Assembly (NCBI RefSeq): GCF_042945595.1
Contig: NZ_CP168493.1
Location: 3,472,001 to 3,536,000, forward strand
Length of the DNA: 64,000 nt
Reading direction: 5' to 3'
From: Psychrobacillus sp042945595
GTDB taxonomy: Bacteria > Bacillota > Bacilli > Bacillales_A > Planococcaceae
Made by a program: the position numbers and the translations under genes. The notes beneath the pieces are model-generated. The model was not told the DNA's origin and searched no databases. It was given only the letters and a program-made list of their open reading frames with translations. This document shows, piece after piece, positions 25,891 to 34,919 of this stretch (position 1 is the stretch's first letter; each line of letters starts with the position of its first letter).

Positions 25891-26840
25891 GTCGCAGCTC
25901 GACTCTCCTTTAATAACAAGTAGATGAAGTAAATTCCACCGAGAAAGTTAATAATTACGCTCAATGTAGTATCGAACGTGAAAATCCTTTCAACAATCCA
26001 CTGTCCTCCGATTAATGCAACTAAGCTCATTAAACTAGCTCCAATAATTAGCACAGAATGTTTGTAAGTATTAAAAAACTGGTACGATAAATTGGCAACG
26101 ATTAATCCGAAGAATGTTATGGGCCCAACAAGTGCTGTAGAAGTAGCAATTAAAACAGCGGACAACACCAGCATACTTTTGACTATTTTATCGTAATCCA
26201 CGCCAAGATTTATTGCATTGTCACGTCCTAGAGACAGTACATCCAACTCTCTAATAGTGCGCCAGCCGTAAATGATGCTTAAGACTATAATTATCATCGC
26301 AAGCCAGACTAAGTCTCCATTTACATTGTTAAAGCTTGCAAACATTTTATTCTGTAAGCTTGTAAATTCATTTGGATCAATGAGCACTTGAAGAAAAGTT
26401 GTAATGCTTCCCAAAAAGGTACCAATAATAATCCCAACAAGAAGTAAGAAATAAATTGGGCGTTTACCTGCATTAAACAAAAAGCGATAAAGCAATAATG
26501 CAAATACAATCATCGCTATAACAGAAATAAAGAAATTATAATTTTTGTTAATGACTAAAATAGACATCGAACCAAAGAAATAATAAATAAATGTCTGTAC
26601 CAACATATAAAGCGAATCAAGACCCATTACACTCGGTGTTAAAATTCGATTATGTGTGATTGTTTGGAAAATTACTGTTGAATAGGCAATTGCTACACCC
26701 GTAAGTGCCATCGCTAACACTTTAATCGCTCGACGTGGCAGCGCATAATCATAATTTCCATTCAATCCTTGAAATAAGTACAATGCTAAACAAACTACGA
26801 CCAGTGATAGCAATAAGATCATTTTTGTGCTGTTACGCAT
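25887..26840 (-). CDS. yclO: Siderophore ABC permease, FecCD family (YclO-like)
   Basis: About 317 residues with roughly nine to ten membrane segments; the FecCD motif ATALVGPITFFGLIVANLSY gives the coupling helix to YclP. The start at 26840 (MRNSTKM) is preceded by AGGGGGAAAG; the longer frame to 26879 lies inside yclN. It overlaps yclN by 8 bp. Confidence 0.9.
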   Translation of the reverse strand: MRNSTKMILLLSLVVVCLALYLFQGLNGNYDYALPRRAIKVLAMALTGVAIAYSTVIFQTITHNRILTPSVMGLDSLYMLVQTFIYYFFGSMSILVINKNYNFFISVIAMIVFALLLYRFLFNAGKRPIYFLLLVGIIIGTFLGSITTFLQVLIDPNEFTSLQNKMFASFNNVNGDLVWLAMIIIVLSIIYGWRTIRELDVLSLGRDNAINLGVDYDKIVKSMLVLSAVLIATSTALVGPITFFGLIVANLSYQFFNTYKHSVLIIGASLMSLVALIGGQWIVERIFTFDTTLSVIINFLGGIYFIYLLLKESRAAT

Positions 26841-27783
26841 ATGCTTTCCCCCTAAACAATAAGAATAGGAAGATGGCACTTCCGATCACACCAACTGTCA
26901 TGCTAATCGGAATTTCGTAAGGGAAAATTAACACCCGCCCTAAAATGTCACATACCAACAAGAATATGACTCCAAGCAATGCCGTATGTGGAAGTGTTTT
27001 TTCTAAATGATCCCCTTTAAATATCGATACAATATTAGGAATGATTAAACCTAAAAACGGGATCATCCCAACTGTTAGAACAACCGTAGTTGAGATTAAA
27101 GCGACTAATACCAAACCTAAGTTCATAACTCTTTTGTAAGATAAACCGAGATTTTTTGCAAAATCCTCACCCATCCCAGCAACAGTAAAACGATTAGCAT
27201 AAAAATAGGCAATTATTAATACAGGTACACTTATGTACAATAATTCATATCTGCCTTTCAAGATTAAGGAAAAGTCCCCTTGTAGCCAGACAGTAATATT
27301 TTGAACAATGTTTGATTTGTAAGCAAAAAACGTGGTAATCGAAGACAAAATATTTCCGAACATTAGACCAACAAGTGGAATAAAGATGGCATCTTTAAAC
27401 TTTATTCGATTAAGTATTTGCATAAACAGCAATGTACCAGCTAAAGCGAAGATAAATGCAAAAGTGAGCTTCTGCATATAGGTCGCATTTGTAAATACGA
27501 TCATCGAGATTAATATTCCTAAACGAGTAGCATCTAGCGTTCCTGCCGTTGTTGGAGATACGAACTTATTTCTACTTAAACTCTGCATGATTAACCCTGC
27601 AATACTCATCCCTGCTCCTGCAAGTATGATGGCGATAAGCCTTGGTATACGGCTAATCAGAAATATTTGCGTATTTTGAGATGTAAAATCTAACAAATCA
27701 ATTGGTGAAATTCTCGTAACACCAACAAAAAGAGATAAGAGAGAAAGCGCGACTAGTGCAATTACAAGATATCTTTTTTTCAT
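26833..27783 (-). CDS. yclN: Siderophore ABC permease, FecCD family (YclN-like)
   Basis: First gene of the importer, about 316 residues and roughly nine to ten membrane segments. Motifs are PRLIAIILAGAGMSIAGLIM and LTVGMIPFLGLIIPNIV. The start is placed at 27783 (MKKRYLVIAL), 5 nt behind GAGGAT; the ATG pair at 27798 has no ribosome binding site. The promoter and Fur boxes lie directly upstream, so the operon should be induced by iron starvation. Confidence 0.9.
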   Translation of the reverse strand: MKKRYLVIALVALSLLSLFVGVTRISPIDLLDFTSQNTQIFLISRIPRLIAIILAGAGMSIAGLIMQSLSRNKFVSPTTAGTLDATRLGILISMIVFTNATYMQKLTFAFIFALAGTLLFMQILNRIKFKDAIFIPLVGLMFGNILSSITTFFAYKSNIVQNITVWLQGDFSLILKGRYELLYISVPVLIIAYFYANRFTVAGMGEDFAKNLGLSYKRVMNLGLVLVALISTTVVLTVGMIPFLGLIIPNIVSIFKGDHLEKTLPHTALLGVIFLLVCDILGRVLIFPYEIPISMTVGVIGSAIFLFLLFRGKAYA

Positions 27784-27814
27784 AACTATCCTCATCATTC
27801 TATTTGCGAAATAA

Positions 27815-27835
27815 TGATAGTGAAAATCATTATCA
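27815..27835. promoter_or_regulatory. Fur box, yclN-proximal
   Basis: Two overlapping 7-1-7 motifs, TGATAGT-G-AAAATCA (27815-27829) and TGAAAAT-C-ATTATCA (27821-27835), offset by 6 bp as in classical tandem Fur boxes. They are downstream of the -10 box. Confidence 0.78.
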
Positions 27836-27851
27836 TTTAATCACAAGTTTT

Positions 27852-27879
27852 ATTATAGCACCTTGGGTTTACAAGTCAA
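27852..27879 (-). promoter_or_regulatory. yclNOPQ promoter
   Basis: -35 TTGACT (27874-27879), 16-bp spacer, -10 TATAAT (27852-27857), framed by Fur boxes on both sides. Confidence 0.8.
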
Positions 27880-27886
27880 CCATTAA

Positions 27887-27901
27887 TGAAAATGATTTTC
27901 A
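27887..27901. promoter_or_regulatory. Fur box, upstream
   Basis: Perfect 7-1-7 palindrome TGAAAAT-G-ATTTTCA immediately upstream of the -35 box. Confidence 0.75.
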
Positions 27902-27971
27902 ATTGATGATATATATGTAATTTTGTCCATTTATATTCCAGTAATTAACCTTACTATAAGAATGCATTTAA

Positions 27972-28030
27972 AACAAAAAGACTGCTTACAACTGTCGATT
28001 TTTCACGACAATTACAGCAGTCTTTTTTGG
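27972..28030 (-). terminator. Terminator of DUF6612 lipoprotein gene
   Basis: Arms AAAAAGACTGC and GCAGTCTTTTTT with an inner partly paired TTGTCG/CGACAA hairpin. Confidence 0.8.
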
Positions 28031-28042
28031 CACTTAAATTAA

Positions 28043-28885
28043 TCAGATGGAAGTAGCACTATCAATAACCTCTTGTGGAATAACAATTTCTTTCATCTCA
28101 TTAAAGTTGGAGAAGTCAGATTTAACATTTTGTTTCATATTCATCTTTTCTCCATCAATCGTCATATCCATATCTAGAACCATATCTACTTTATTTGTTT
28201 GGAATGATTTCTTATCGATGTGAATTAAGTAGTTTATGGAATTAATGTTCATATCTATATTTCCTTCTTCTCCACTAATACTTTGAAGCGCTTCATCTAC
28301 TTGTGCTTTTACCAACTCTGTAAATTTTTCTCCAGAGGCTTGTAAGGATAAGATATAGTTATCATTGTCCTGTTCGAAGGTAAAATCCTCTAAATAATTT
28401 TGAATTATTTTCAGCTGATTTGTCGGATTTGATTGATCTGTTGTACTCATCAGTTGATCCATCATTTCTTTCGGAAACTTCATCCACTGACCAGATGTTG
28501 CTTCATACATATAGAAAGCATCTTTCGTAATATAACTTTCTATCTCAATATCTTGTGCTTCCAAACTCTGATCATCCGACTGCATGCTTGTCGTCCCTGT
28601 TTGATGAATCTGCATCGGATCTACTATATAATCCATTTCCAAAACGGAACTAACATCCAAATTCATATCTTGAGCAGGCAAATGCATCGTTTGCTTCATA
28701 TCTATTTTTGCCTTCACACTTTTCAACTCTTCTGATACTTTTAGCGACTTATCGTATACTTCTTTAAGCGTTAACTTACTCGTCTCCGTTACATCCTTAT
28801 CTTTTACCGGGGCAGCTGTCTCATTACATGCTGCTAAACCTAATGCTAATGTGGCTACAGCTAATAGTGTGGTCCATTTCTTCAT
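28043..28885 (-). CDS. DUF6612-like lipoprotein
   Basis: A 280-residue lipoprotein with signal peptide MKKWTTLLAVATLALGLAAC, so Cys at residue 20 is lipidated. The mature part resembles LolA/LppX-like beta-sheet lipoproteins of Bacillales (DUF6612): repeated VKAKIDMKQTMHL, YITKDAFYMYEATSGQWMKFP and KVDMVLDMDMTIDG strands. No enzyme motif. The start is set at 28885 because the upstream ATG abuts the AAGGG site. Function unknown; likely surface-exposed. Confidence 0.82.
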   Translation of the reverse strand: MKKWTTLLAVATLALGLAACNETAAPVKDKDVTETSKLTLKEVYDKSLKVSEELKSVKAKIDMKQTMHLPAQDMNLDVSSVLEMDYIVDPMQIHQTGTTSMQSDDQSLEAQDIEIESYITKDAFYMYEATSGQWMKFPKEMMDQLMSTTDQSNPTNQLKIIQNYLEDFTFEQDNDNYILSLQASGEKFTELVKAQVDEALQSISGEEGNIDMNINSINYLIHIDKKSFQTNKVDMVLDMDMTIDGEKMNMKQNVKSDFSNFNEMKEIVIPQEVIDSATSI

Positions 28886-28958
28886 CTCGTTTATCATCCC
28901 TTCTTTTCAGATAATAACTTTACGAGGAAGACTCAGGAAAGGTTTCATTTATTTTCTA

Positions 28959-30446
28959 TTATCTTACGCCGCGCATATACTTTTGGATAAGAGGAGTGAA
29001 AAAGTACAATAATAATCCTAGAACAAGCGCGAGAACTCCGATTACGCCAAAATACACAATCTCATTTTCAGGTGTATATAGTTTTACCACTTGCGCATTG
29101 ATTGCTTGAGCAGACGCATTCGTTAAAAACCATAAACTCATTGTTTGCGCCGCAAAAGCAGCAGGTGCGAGTTTGGTCGTTGCGGATAAACCAACTGGAG
29201 AAAGCAATAATTCACCAAGAACAACTAAGAAGAAACTCAACACTAGCCAAAATGGGCTAACAAGAGATTCTGTTCCATTTATATATGCAGGGATGATCAT
29301 AACAATAAAGGACATCCCAGCAAAAAATAATCCATATGCAAACTTTCTTGGAGTAGATGGCTGTCTATCCCCTAATTTCACCCATAGCCATGCAAAAACT
29401 GGTGCAAGTGCAATGACGAAAAGAAGATTCAACGATTGGAACCATGCAGGTGAAATCTTATATGAACCAATCATTAAATTTACTCGTTCATCTGCATATA
29501 GAGCTAAAATATTTGATCCTTGTTCTTGAATTGCCCAGAACATCATAGCCGCAACAAATAGCGGAATATATGCAAGTAATCTCGACTTTTCATCTGCAGA
29601 AGTTTTCCCACTTCTATACATCACAATAAAATAAAGCGTTGGTATAACAATACCTAAAATAGACACCGTCATCGTAAAAACATCGATTGTCATAATGCCC
29701 TGGTGGACTAAGATGAATCCAACTATTAATACTAATAGGATAGCAACACCAATTCGCGTCAGAACTTTCTTTCGTTCTTCTTTAGACATTGGGTTTGGTA
29801 CATATGAACCTGCTAGTCCAAGGTATTTTTTCTTTGTCATCATAAAAACAATTAAACCAAGAGCCATGCCTATTGCTGCAATTCCAAATCCTAAATGGAA
29901 ATTGTATTCAAGACCAATAGTTCCAACGATTAAAGGTGCTATAAAAGCTCCTGCATTAATACCCATATAAAAAATACTGAAGCCTGAATCACGACGTACA
30001 TCATCTTCTGAATACAAATCTCCAATGATGCTTGAAATATTCGGTTTTAACAGTCCAGTTCCAATAATGATTAGAGCCATAGAAATAAATAATGGTGTCA
30101 TACCACCAGGGAATGCCAATACAATATGGCCAAACATAATAAGGAGACCACCGACAAAAACCGTTTTAATATTTCCGAAAATTCTATCTGCAATCCAGCC
30201 ACCAATTATTCCAGACATATAAACAAGTGAACCATATACAGCCATAATCGAATTGGCAGTGGTTTTATCAATTCCTAATCCACCTTGCGTCACTTCGTAA
30301 TACATATAGTAAATTAAAATAGCGCGCATTCCATAATAGGAAAAACGCTCCCAAAACTCTGTGAAAAATAAGGACAATAAGCCTTTAGGATGTCCAAAGA
30401 AACCTTTTTGCGGGACCGATTGTACTATTTCTTCTTTTGTTGCCAT
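28959..30446 (-). CDS. Proton-dependent di/tripeptide transporter (POT family)
   Basis: A 495-residue MFS/POT carrier with about 14 membrane segments. The N-terminus has the proton-coupling ExxER-type motif in FTEFWERFSYYGMRAILIYY. The PTR2 signatures GGWIADRIFG and FSIFYMGINAGAFIAPLIVG are intact. It resembles Lactococcus DtpT and B. subtilis YclF. Monocistronic. Confidence 0.92.
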   Translation of the reverse strand: MATKEEIVQSVPQKGFFGHPKGLLSLFFTEFWERFSYYGMRAILIYYMYYEVTQGGLGIDKTTANSIMAVYGSLVYMSGIIGGWIADRIFGNIKTVFVGGLLIMFGHIVLAFPGGMTPLFISMALIIIGTGLLKPNISSIIGDLYSEDDVRRDSGFSIFYMGINAGAFIAPLIVGTIGLEYNFHLGFGIAAIGMALGLIVFMMTKKKYLGLAGSYVPNPMSKEERKKVLTRIGVAILLVLIVGFILVHQGIMTIDVFTMTVSILGIVIPTLYFIVMYRSGKTSADEKSRLLAYIPLFVAAMMFWAIQEQGSNILALYADERVNLMIGSYKISPAWFQSLNLLFVIALAPVFAWLWVKLGDRQPSTPRKFAYGLFFAGMSFIVMIIPAYINGTESLVSPFWLVLSFFLVVLGELLLSPVGLSATTKLAPAAFAAQTMSLWFLTNASAQAINAQVVKLYTPENEIVYFGVIGVLALVLGLLLYFFTPLIQKYMRGVR

Positions 30447-30611
30447 GCTCTTACCTCTTTTCTAAATGAAACATATTATATCTTTCCCTATTTCCAATGT
30501 CAAAAAACATTTAATTTAGAAATATTAGCTAATAGATAAGATTTAATATATTTCGACTTTTAAAGTTTTTCGGTATAATAGTCGTTGTAACACAGGGAAG
30601 GAGTAGATTTT

Positions 30612-32330
30612 GTGTTAAAAAAGTTTTTTTCATTTTACAAGCCTCATAAGCGATTATTCATTATTGACTTTAGTAGCGCAGTATTCGTCGCAATACTAGA
30701 GCTTGCATTTCCGGTAGCCGTTCAATGGTTTATCGATAAATTGTTGCCGACTGGTGATTGGAATATGATTGTTAAGATTGGCATTTTGCTTTTATTGGTC
30801 TATATTTTGAGTACTTTCCTCAATTATGTCGTGAGTTATTTAGGACATAAACTTGGCATTAATATCGAAACCGATATGAGACAGCAATTATTTAATCACG
30901 TACAAAGACAATCATTTCGTTTTTTTGATAATACGAAAACTGGTCATATAATGAGTCGCATTACAAATGACTTATTTGATATTGGCGAACTTGCCCATCA
31001 TGGACCAGAGGATTTATTTATCGCTATCATGACACTCATCGGTGCATTTTTAATTATGTTCCACATCAATCCAGAGCTCGCGCTAATTTCAATTATTATG
31101 GTACCGTTCCTAGCGATTGTTGCAACATACGGAAATATTATGATGAATAAAGCATGGAAAAACATGTACGGTAAAATTGCGGACGTCAATGCTCGTGTTG
31201 AAGATAGTGTATCCGGTGTGCGCGTCGTGCAATCATTTACAAACGAAAATTTTGAAATTACTCGCTTTCAAAAAGATAATGGACAATTTCGTTTGGCCAA
31301 GCTTGTAGCTTATAAGGTAATGGCACGAACACATTCAAGTATTTATATGATGACTCGCCTTGTAACATTGGTCGTGCTTGTAGTGGGAGCATGGTTTACA
31401 GTTAAAGGGAAATTGACAACCGGCGAGCTTGTGAGTTTTATCCTTTATGTTAATGTGTTAATAAAACCTGTCGATAAAATTACAGCTCTTCTTGAGTTGT
31501 ATCCGAAAGGCATGGCAGGATTTAAACGATTTTTAGACCTTATGGAGCAGGATCCTGAGATTAAAGATCGCCCAAATGCTTTGAAAGTATCTCATTTAAA
31601 TGGTGATATTGAATTCGAGAATGTAGGCTTTGGATATGACGATCATAGGTCTGTCTTAGATAATATTAACTTATCCGTAAAAGCTGGAGAAACTGTTGCA
31701 TTCGTTGGTCCATCAGGTGCAGGGAAAACGACTATCTGCTCACTAATCCCTCGTTTTTATGATGTGAATACTGGCGCTATATCGATTGATGGATTAAATA
31801 TTCAAGACATTGCCATGGAGTCTTTACGTTCGCAAATCGGGATTGTGCAGCAAGACGTATTCTTATTCACTGGGACGATTCGCGAAAATATTGCATATGG
31901 GAAAAAGGATGCTCCTGAAGAAGAAATTCAAGATGCAGCGAAAAAAGCGCATTTAGAAAGCTTCATCGCGGCGCTTCCAGAAGGTTACGATACACAAATC
32001 GGCGAACGAGGGCTTAAACTATCTGGCGGACAAAAGCAACGTTTAGCAATTGCTCGCATGTTCTTGAAAAATCCACCAATATTAATTTTGGACGAGGCTA
32101 CATCAGCTCTTGATACAGAAACAGAGAAAATTATTCAACATTCCCTAATGGAGCTTGCGGAAAATCGCACCACTCTTATTATTGCACATCGGTTAGCAAC
32201 TATTCGTGATGCAGACCGAGTAATTGTAGTAACCGAAGATGGTATTGCAGAAGACGGATCCTATAATGATTTAGTGGAGCAAGATGGCATTTTCGCTAGA
32301 TTGCATAATATACAATTCCAGGAAATTTAA
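30612..32330 (+). CDS. ABC exporter, fused permease-ATPase
   Basis: A 572-residue half-transporter: six membrane segments (about 15-300) in a type I exporter fold, then an ATPase with Walker A GPSGAGKTT, signature LSGGQKQR, Walker B ILILDEATSALD and the switch HRLAT. It starts at GTG with GGAAGGAG upstream. It resembles lipid/multidrug MsbA-like exporters of Bacillales; likely a homodimer. Substrate unknown. Confidence 0.92.
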   Translation: MLKKFFSFYKPHKRLFIIDFSSAVFVAILELAFPVAVQWFIDKLLPTGDWNMIVKIGILLLLVYILSTFLNYVVSYLGHKLGINIETDMRQQLFNHVQRQSFRFFDNTKTGHIMSRITNDLFDIGELAHHGPEDLFIAIMTLIGAFLIMFHINPELALISIIMVPFLAIVATYGNIMMNKAWKNMYGKIADVNARVEDSVSGVRVVQSFTNENFEITRFQKDNGQFRLAKLVAYKVMARTHSSIYMMTRLVTLVVLVVGAWFTVKGKLTTGELVSFILYVNVLIKPVDKITALLELYPKGMAGFKRFLDLMEQDPEIKDRPNALKVSHLNGDIEFENVGFGYDDHRSVLDNINLSVKAGETVAFVGPSGAGKTTICSLIPRFYDVNTGAISIDGLNIQDIAMESLRSQIGIVQQDVFLFTGTIRENIAYGKKDAPEEEIQDAAKKAHLESFIAALPEGYDTQIGERGLKLSGGQKQRLAIARMFLKNPPILILDEATSALDTETEKIIQHSLMELAENRTTLIIAHRLATIRDADRVIVVTEDGIAEDGSYNDLVEQDGIFARLHNIQFQEI

Positions 32331-32334
32331 CGAG

Positions 32335-32373
32335 TGAAAGCTGCTCCGCTTAGTGCGTGGAGCAGCTTTTTAT
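32335..32373 (+). terminator. ABC exporter terminator
   Basis: AAAGCTGCTCC / GGAGCAGCTTTTT perfect 11-bp stem with a loop of about 11 nt. Confidence 0.88.
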
Positions 32374-32470
32374 TTGGTTTGGGTGTGGGTGTGGCGCTCT
32401 CTGTCTTGGGCGGGTTCTCTCGGAGCAGTCCCGAGCGCTATCGCAACGGAATTTACTACTCATAATAAAG

Positions 32471-32516
32471 GACTATGGAAACAGTCGAAAGTCCATTTTT
32501 TACTATTTCCATAGTC
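32471..32516. repeat. Hairpin downstream of hflX
   Basis: Arms GACTATGGAAACAGT / ACTATTTCCATAGTC (one mismatch in 15) around a 16-nt spacer, 8 bp beyond the hflX stop. T-tract is weak (CTTTATT on the minus strand), so it may be a weak terminator or an mRNA 3'-end stabiliser. Confidence 0.55.
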
Positions 32517-32523
32517 GAGTTAG

Positions 32524-33795
32524 TTATTTATCAAATATAAACTTTTGAAAACGGTCATAATCTGCTTTTTTCAATTCGACTTTAACAAGCGTACCTTCTT
32601 CTTCATATGAGGTTGATTTAACGGATGAATGTTCATTCAAATAGGATACGATATCTCCCCGATCAAAAGGTACGAGCATGGAGCAGCTTACAAAATCGGA
32701 GAAAATATGATTTTTGATGATTTCTAGCAATTCATCTAATCCCGCACCTTCTTTTGCAGATATCCATATATTATCTCCTGAAACGTATGGATACTTCATT
32801 TCCGCAAGGTCTGATTTATTGTAGACAAAAATAGTTGGGACATCCTTTACTCCGACAGCGAGCAGGGTTTCATTTGTAACATCCATCATGTAACGGTGTT
32901 CGTCGTTGGAAACGTCTACTACATGTAAAAGTAAATTTGCTTCACGTGCTTCTTCTAGGGTTGAGCGGAATGCCTTCACCAGATGATGTGGAAGCTTGCT
33001 AACGAATCCTACCGTATCGGTTAATAAAAACTCTTTTTGGTCAGCTAATTTTATTTGTCTAACAGAAGTTTCTAGTGTTGCGAATAGCATGTCCTTTTCA
33101 AATACCTGCTTCGATTCTTCTTGTCCCACTTTATTGAGAAGTTGGTTCATGATGGTTGATTTACCAGCATTCGTATATCCAACTAAAGAAACTACTGGAA
33201 TGGCATTTTTCTTTCGTTGCTTTCGTTGAGTTTCTCGTTGATCTTTTACATGTTCAAGTTCTCGTTTTAACTTAGCAATTTGGTCTTCAATTTTACGTCT
33301 ATCTAGTTCTAGCTTCGTTTCCCCTGCACCCCGGTTTTTGAATCCGCCGCCAGTTCCTCCTCCTTGTCGACCTAGTGAAGCACGAAGTCCGACTAGTCGA
33401 GGCAACATGTATTGAAGCTGCGCTAGTTCTACTTGCATTTGGGCCTCGTTGGATTTAGCTCTTCGTGCGAAAATATCTAAAATAAGCATTGTCCGGTCAA
33501 TAACTTTGCAATCCAAGTCTCTTTCTAAGTTTCGAATTTGAGATGGAGACAATTCGTCATTAAATATAACGAGATTTGCACCAGCTTCTTCGTAGAAATT
33601 TTTAATTTCTTCTACTTTTCCAGTCCCAACATAGTGAGATGAGGTTACTCTATTTAAATTTTGCGTTACTTCCCCAACTACTTCTACATTTAAAGCTTCT
33701 GCTAAGTTGTGTAATTCCTCTAATCCATATTCGAAATGCTCATCATGCTTCAGATTAACCGCAACAACGACTGCCTTTTCTTTTAATTCATCCAA
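32524..33795 (-). CDS. hflX: Ribosome-associated GTPase HflX
   Basis: A 423-residue Obg-HflX GTPase that splits or rescues stalled ribosomes. The N-terminal HflX domain (GTGKVEEIK, FNDELSPSQIRNLE) and a Gly-rich linker (LGRQGGGTGGGFKNRGAGETKLE) precede the G domain: G1 GYTNAGKST, G3 DTVGF, G4 NKSD. It is 14 bp downstream of the VOC gene and probably co-transcribed with it. Confidence 0.95.
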   Translation of the reverse strand: MDELKEKAVVVAVNLKHDEHFEYGLEELHNLAEALNVEVVGEVTQNLNRVTSSHYVGTGKVEEIKNFYEEAGANLVIFNDELSPSQIRNLERDLDCKVIDRTMLILDIFARRAKSNEAQMQVELAQLQYMLPRLVGLRASLGRQGGGTGGGFKNRGAGETKLELDRRKIEDQIAKLKRELEHVKDQRETQRKQRKKNAIPVVSLVGYTNAGKSTIMNQLLNKVGQEESKQVFEKDMLFATLETSVRQIKLADQKEFLLTDTVGFVSKLPHHLVKAFRSTLEEAREANLLLHVVDVSNDEHRYMMDVTNETLLAVGVKDVPTIFVYNKSDLAEMKYPYVSGDNIWISAKEGAGLDELLEIIKNHIFSDFVSCSMLVPFDRGDIVSYLNEHSSVKSTSYEEEGTLVKVELKKADYDRFQKFIFDK

Positions 33796-33809
33796 AATAC
33801 TTCCCCCTC

Positions 33810-34553
33810 TTAACGAAAACGATAAGTTGCTTGTTCATATATAATATCTTCTTTTATATCCGAACCACTAATTTGAATACTTTCAAGTCTTTCTTTCGTT
33901 CCATTTTCTAATTTTTTGAATACTAATTGTGTATTTGATAAAAGCAATGTCTGTTCATCTTGTTCTTTTAAATCAAAATACTTTTTCCACTTATCCATTA
34001 CTTCCCTTGGTTCGGCCACATAAAACTCACAAGCGGCAATTGCCAATTCTAGATTGCTACTATCGATGCTGCTATCATCATGAAGTAATTGGTAGCGTTC
34101 CTTATCACTTTCCTCCCACTCAATGAAGAATGGAGTGGGAAGCGCATCACTTACTTCCTCTTTTACAAAAAGCATTTTCCATTTACGTACTAAGCCACTT
34201 GTCGTTTTTCTTTCAGCATGTAAAACTCCAGACGTTTCTAAACCTTTACCTTCGAGTTGTAAGCATAGTTCGTCAATTGTCGAAGTACGGATACATATTG
34301 TTCCAAAGCCCGGTCCTGTTTTCAAATCATTTAGAAATAAATTGATAAATGGATGATTGGCTTTGGATGCAACTTCTAAATGCTCTAGCGCTAGCCATTC
34401 AATATAGCTATTTTTTGTATACAGAAGGGCATTATACGTACCCCAGTGTAAATGCTGCCCTCCAACTACTGCGTGAAATCCTTTTGCACACCAATCCTCC
34501 GCTACATCTTTTGGTGTTTTTGTTACATGATGTACAATATGATCTAAATACAT
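33810..34553 (-). CDS. VOC/glyoxalase-like domain protein
   Basis: About 247 residues opening with the VOC pattern MYLDHIVHHVTKTP, then HWGTYNALLYTKNSYIEWLA, typical of the glyoxalase_3-like group with two VOC modules. No certain metal triad can be read. The start at 34553 follows AGAGGTG by 5 nt. It precedes hflX with a 14-bp gap. Enzymatic role unknown. Confidence 0.8.
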   Translation of the reverse strand: MYLDHIVHHVTKTPKDVAEDWCAKGFHAVVGGQHLHWGTYNALLYTKNSYIEWLALEHLEVASKANHPFINLFLNDLKTGPGFGTICIRTSTIDELCLQLEGKGLETSGVLHAERKTTSGLVRKWKMLFVKEEVSDALPTPFFIEWEESDKERYQLLHDDSSIDSSNLELAIAACEFYVAEPREVMDKWKKYFDLKEQDEQTLLLSNTQLVFKKLENGTKERLESIQISGSDIKEDIIYEQATYRFR

Positions 34554-34599
34554 GTAAGCACCTCTATTCATCTCTTATTATGGATGACTTTTCATGAAA

Positions 34600-34640
34600 C
34601 AAAAAGAGGTGACATTGAATAGCTGCCACCTCTTTTGACA
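34600..34640. terminator. Hairpin terminator upstream of VOC gene
   Basis: Perfect ten-bp arms AAAAGAGGTG (34604-34613) and CACCTCTTTT (34627-34636), usable on either strand. It lies about 50 bp upstream of the VOC start, so on the minus strand it would end an upstream transcript (see the 34669-34755 entry) or attenuate VOC-hflX. Confidence 0.7.
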
Positions 34641-34668
34641 ATTTCCCGGGAAATGTGTCGATTGCATG

Positions 34669-34755
34669 TTATACTTCTACTTTTTCTTTCGACATTTCAC
34701 GTAGAAGGAACTCTTTTACCGGATCCCGTCATAGGATGGGAATCGATAAATTCAA
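34669..34755 (-). other. Possible 28-codon microORF with in-frame TGA
   Basis: The 348-bp gap between the VOC gene and nhaC holds, on the minus strand, a strong ribosome binding site (AAAGGAAAGG) 7 nt before a TTG. This opens a frame reading NLSIPIL, then TGA, then RDPVKEFLLREMSKEKVEV and TAA. The downstream part is protein-like (amphipathic, charged). A TAGAAT -10-like box lies at 34774-34779 and a terminator hairpin at 34604-34636. It could be a decayed small gene, a small RNA, or chance. Confidence 0.3.
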
Positions 34756-34919
34756 TATATTACCTTTCCTTTTATTCTATCACAAAATTCTGATGAGATA
34801 GTCTTTTACATTACCAATTGACAGTCGGTAAATACATGGTAAAATCCTAATTACTTTAGTGCTACGAAGCGTTGAATCGCGAAAGTAAAATAAAAGAGAA
34901 ATACTTGGGGGGATTTACA

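Noticed and set aside
32357..32548. 63-codon frame rich in Gly/Cys after the ABC exporter
   Set aside because: It begins inside a terminator hairpin and has no ribosome binding site.
34725..34735. prfB-like programmed +1 frameshift (CTA-TGA-C)
   Set aside because: The +1 frame meets a stop after four codons and no upstream SD-like stimulator is placed as in prfB.
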